Below are positions 22,848 through 25,534 of a stretch of DNA of 25,534 nucleotides, piece after piece. The DNA comes from CAYVMD01 sp964452465 (GTDB lineage Bacteria > Armatimonadota > JACIXR01). The first letter of the stretch is position 1. Each line of letters opens with the position of its first letter. A program made the position numbers and the translations under genes. The DNA lies in contig CAYVMD010000031.1 in assembly GCA_964452465.1 (NCBI GenBank), positions 1 to 25,534 on the forward strand, given 5' to 3'. The notes beneath the pieces are model-generated. The model saw only the letters and a program-made list of their open reading frames with translations, ran no database searches and was not told the origin of the DNA.

Positions 22848-24707
22848 TTATTTTAGCATTTTAAGAGAGGCCTCAACGATGCCCTGAGGGGAGAGCCCGA
22901 GGCTTTCTAAAAGTTCATACCTGGTGCCATGCTCCACTACATCTTCTACGCCTAAAATAGCAACAGCGACATCCTTTACTCTCTTTTGGGCTAAAAGCTC
23001 CAACACTGCCGAGCCCAATCCCCCATATATTATCCCCTCTTCCACTATTAGGACCTGCTTAGTCACACTGGCATAGGACAGGATTAATTCTTCATCCAAT
23101 GGCTTAACGAAGCGAGGGTTGATGAGCGTTGCCTTTATACCTTGTCCTTCCAAGATCCTCACTGCTTCTTGTGCGGGATGGTACATGGAACCAAGAGCGA
23201 TTATACATATATCCTCTCCTTCTCGAGCTACCTCTCCTTTCCCAATGGGGAGAATTGCAGGATTATCATAAGGGATGCCAAGACCTCGGGCACGAGGGTA
23301 GCGGATAGCAAATGGGTGGTTATATTCTATCGCTGTTTCCAAGAGCGAAGCAAATTCCCATTCATTGGTGGGGGCGGATATCACTATATTGGGGAGGGAA
23401 CGAAGGTAGGCTATATCGTAGAGACCGTGGTGGGTTGCTCCGTCTTCTCCTACTATCCCTGCTCTATCTATAGCAAATACAACGGGGAGATCTTGAAGGC
23501 AAACATCATGAAGTATCATGTCATAGGCTCTTTGGAGGAAAGTAGAGTAGATGGCAACTACTGGTTTTAATCCCTGCGAAGCTAGCCCTGCTGCGAAGGT
23601 TACCGCATACCCCTCTCCCATGCCCGTATCGAAGAAACGCTCGGGGAACCTCCGAGAGAATTCCTTAAGCCCCACCCCCAAAGGCATAGCGGCGGTTATT
23701 GTCACCACTTTGTTATTCCTTTCCCCAATGCGGACAATGGTTTGGGAGAAAACGTCGCTATAGTAGGGTGCTTGGATACCATCCTCCTTCGGAAGACCGG
23801 TCTCCAGATCGAAGGGAGAAATTCCATGGAACACCTCGGGGTTCTTTTCCGCTGGAGGATAACCTTTGCCTTTCTTGGTTAATATGTGGATTATAACCGG
23901 TCCTTCTATCCTCCTCGCCCTACCGAATATATCCACCATCGCCTCTATATTATGTCCATCTATTGGCCCCAGATAAGTGAATCCCAGTTCCTCAAATATC
24001 ATCCCCGGTAAGAGGAGATGTTTAACTGACTCCTTTAATTTTTCCATACTTTCCCAAAGAGGAGTGCCGAAGGGTATCCTCCTAAGAACGAACTCCAATT
24101 CCTCCTTCACCCGAAGGTAACTTGGTTGCGTTCGCATCTTCGCCAAGTACTCGGCAAATGCCCCCACACTTTTACTTATGGACATTTCGTTATCGTTAAG
24201 AACGACGAGCAAGCGCTTCTTTAGGTGTCCGATATTGTTCAATGCTTCCCAGGCAAGCCCACCTGATAGACCACCATCACCGATGATTGCCACAACATCG
24301 TAATCCTCCCCCTTTAAATCCCTTGCCACTGCCATCCCCATAGCAGCAGCAAGGGAAGTAGAAGCATGCCCGGCACCAAAGGCATCGTGTTCACTTTCTG
24401 AAGGTCGGAGGAAACCAGATATCCCTCCCTTTTTACGGAGGGTATGAAAAACGGGATACCTGCCGGTGAGCAGTTTGTGAGCATAAGCTTGGTGACCCAC
24501 ATCGAAAACCAATTTGTCTCGGGGGGAGGAAAAAACATAATGCAAGGCGACTATCAGCTCCACTGCCCCCAAACTGGGAGCTAGATGTCCCCCGTTCTGG
24601 GAAACCACCTCTAAAATCTTATATCTTATCTCATCGCATAACTCGTAAAGTTGAGAGATAGAAAGCCTCTTTAAATCCTTCGGGGAACTGATCTTCTCCA
24701 ACAGCAT
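22848..24707 (-). CDS. dxs: 1-deoxy-D-xylulose-5-phosphate synthase
   Basis: Dxs condenses pyruvate and glyceraldehyde 3-phosphate with thiamine diphosphate, the first step of the MEP isoprenoid pathway. The 619 residues match the family length. Seen in order: GGHLAPSLGAVEL (H41), the ThDP motif GDGGLSGG...NDN (D144 to N173), GPIDGHN (249-253), the activating glutamate E365, YSTFLQRAYD (387-396), DRAGIVGEDGATHHG (H426/H427), and RYPRARG. The glutamate context is MGEGYAVTFAAG instead of the usual IAEQHAVTFAAG. ATG at 24707 follows the CsgG-like stop by six bases. After it, iolB starts 81 bases on. There is no doubt about the overall identity. Confidence 0.97.
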   Translation of the reverse strand: MLLEKISSPKDLKRLSISQLYELCDEIRYKILEVVSQNGGHLAPSLGAVELIVALHYVFSSPRDKLVFDVGHQAYAHKLLTGRYPVFHTLRKKGGISGFLRPSESEHDAFGAGHASTSLAAAMGMAVARDLKGEDYDVVAIIGDGGLSGGLAWEALNNIGHLKKRLLVVLNDNEMSISKSVGAFAEYLAKMRTQPSYLRVKEELEFVLRRIPFGTPLWESMEKLKESVKHLLLPGMIFEELGFTYLGPIDGHNIEAMVDIFGRARRIEGPVIIHILTKKGKGYPPAEKNPEVFHGISPFDLETGLPKEDGIQAPYYSDVFSQTIVRIGERNNKVVTITAAMPLGVGLKEFSRRFPERFFDTGMGEGYAVTFAAGLASQGLKPVVAIYSTFLQRAYDMILHDVCLQDLPVVFAIDRAGIVGEDGATHHGLYDIAYLRSLPNIVISAPTNEWEFASLLETAIEYNHPFAIRYPRARGLGIPYDNPAILPIGKGEVAREGEDICIIALGSMYHPAQEAVRILEGQGIKATLINPRFVKPLDEELILSYASVTKQVLIVEEGIIYGGLGSAVLELLAQKRVKDVAVAILGVEDVVEHGTRYELLESLGLSPQGIVEASLKMLK

Positions 24708-24713
24708 GAATCC

Positions 24714-25534
24714 TTATCGGCAAGGAAGGGAAACCGTATCGCCCACGCGAATGGAAAGCGTCTCGGAGACAATCTCTCCCTTCAATTTGTCCTCCCTTAC
24801 CTCTACAACTTTTATCTCCCCTATCTTCTCCTTATCGAGCCATACGATATTACCTTCCTCATCCTTGAGGGGGTGGATCCTGTATACCTCAAGACGCACA
24901 CCTGCCTTTATTCCCGAGGGAGCACCTATATCCACTATTATCGTCTTCTTCTCCCTGGCGATGACCTTTCCCTCAGGGGAGAAAAGGAAGGAAAGTTTGG
25001 AAATAGCGTTATCCACCGCCTTTCGAGTAGCTTTGGAAAAGGCACTCTCCTCCCACTCCCTGGTTTCCGTCCTCACCCCTCCTATCCAATTCTCCAAATC
25101 GGTGCCCACACCCAACCCAAATCCCTTTTGTTTCTCCTCTCCTTCCCCCGTTTCGGCGAAGAATATCTTCCCTGTCTTCACATCTATTATTCGATAATCA
25201 AACTTTACCCGAGCGATGCTTATCCTCCTTTCCCCTGCTCCCACTAAATTCCTCAGAAAGCCGAGGATACCCCCTTTCTTCTCCTCCCGAATGCCGAACT
25301 CGGTTACAGTGCCAGTAAGGATATAATCAACACCTAACATCTTCCCCATCTCAATGGCAGTGGAGGGGTCGACGAATTCCCCATGTTGGAATTTCATCTC
25401 CTGGATCAAAGCATCCAACTTGCTCCTTTCTATCACATCGAAATATCCGGAACGAACGAGGGCTGTGGTAAACATCTCGCTCACGATCTGCCCTATATTC
25501 ATGCTTCTAATCGCCTGCACACTGAAGGGAAGGA
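24714..25534 (-). CDS. CsgG-family protein with C-terminal FlgT-like domain, 5' end outside the window
   Basis: At least 273 residues are visible; the frame is still open at the window edge, reading LPFSVQAIRSMNIGQ, so the apparent GTG at 25520 is internal. The visible N-terminal part has the CsgG-like pattern: SEMFTTALVRSGYFDVIERSKL, then MGKMLGVDYILTGTVTEFG, then a strand-rich section ending RVKFDYRIIDVKTGKIFFAETGEGE and a helix FSKATRKAVDNAISKL. The last ~90 residues (from about GKVIAREKKTIIVDIG, GIKAGVRLEVYR) resemble the FlgT C-terminal domain. CsgG proteins build outer-membrane secretion channels or act as envelope lipoproteins, and the signal or lipid attachment site would be in the missing part. 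It is followed six bases on by dxs. Confidence 0.82.
   Translation of the reverse strand, partial: LPFSVQAIRSMNIGQIVSEMFTTALVRSGYFDVIERSKLDALIQEMKFQHGEFVDPSTAIEMGKMLGVDYILTGTVTEFGIREEKKGGILGFLRNLVGAGERRISIARVKFDYRIIDVKTGKIFFAETGEGEEKQKGFGLGVGTDLENWIGGVRTETREWEESAFSKATRKAVDNAISKLSFLFSPEGKVIAREKKTIIVDIGAPSGIKAGVRLEVYRIHPLKDEEGNIVWLDKEKIGEIKVVEVREDKLKGEIVSETLSIRVGDTVSLPCR

Overview
The window reads as chromosomal DNA of a diderm (outer-membrane) bacterium. It carries a TolC-type channel with an RND pump, two M16 peptidases with export signals, a beta-barrel protein ending in Phe, a CsgG-like protein and a SmpA/BamE-like exported protein. Frequent AGG/AGA Arg and ATA Ile codons, many GTG/TTG starts, minimal intergenic space and a C-terminal CPLC-type PyrE suggest a thermophile. 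The DUF6785-like membrane protein and the mix of sugar-isomerase-type proteins fit Armatimonadota/Fervidibacteria-like lineages, but this placement is a guess; no rRNA or other decisive marker is present. I see no insertion sequence, prophage, CRISPR array or integrase, and no stretch above 300 bases lacks a gene.

Layout. 1-2100 (minus): a SmpA/BamE-like exported protein, interrupted by a Met/Pro/Gly-rich insert, followed by dnaG (primase, cut by the window edge). 2268-6251 (plus): an L-fucose/L-arabinose isomerase-family protein, then polA six bases later. Divergent sigma-70-type promoters lie between the two groups. 6252-9311 (minus): AbrB-like regulator, TolC-like channel and RND adaptor in one tight operon. 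The RND pump (9449-12532, plus) is divergent from it across a 137-base promoter region. 12535-12625 (minus): tRNA-Ser(UGA). 12730-15314 (plus): two overlapping M16 peptidase genes, one with the zinc site and one without. 15319-25534 (minus): a long co-directional series, read right to left: CsgG-like (partial), dxs, iolB-like, MFS/spermidine-synthase fusion, sugar-phosphate-isomerase-like TIM barrel, DUF6785-like membrane protein, beta-barrel protein, pyrE.

How it works together. The AbrB/TolC/adaptor/RND block supplies all three parts of a tripartite efflux pump with a linked regulator. The M16 pair looks like a catalytic/non-catalytic heterodimer working outside the cytoplasm. The right-hand series mixes isoprenoid precursor synthesis (dxs), pyrimidine synthesis (pyrE) and a few sugar-metabolism-type genes with transport-like membrane proteins.

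Most notable: (i) a perfect 13-bp inverted repeat that buries the dnaG start codon, with a second perfect 11-bp hairpin just downstream; (ii) a perfect 17-bp inverted repeat inside the 5' part of pyrE, a gene that also has no ATG/GTG/TTG at the start its homology demands; (iii) a SmpA/BamE-like domain split by a roughly 120-residue Met-Pro-Gly insert. No clearly new defence or mobile system was found.
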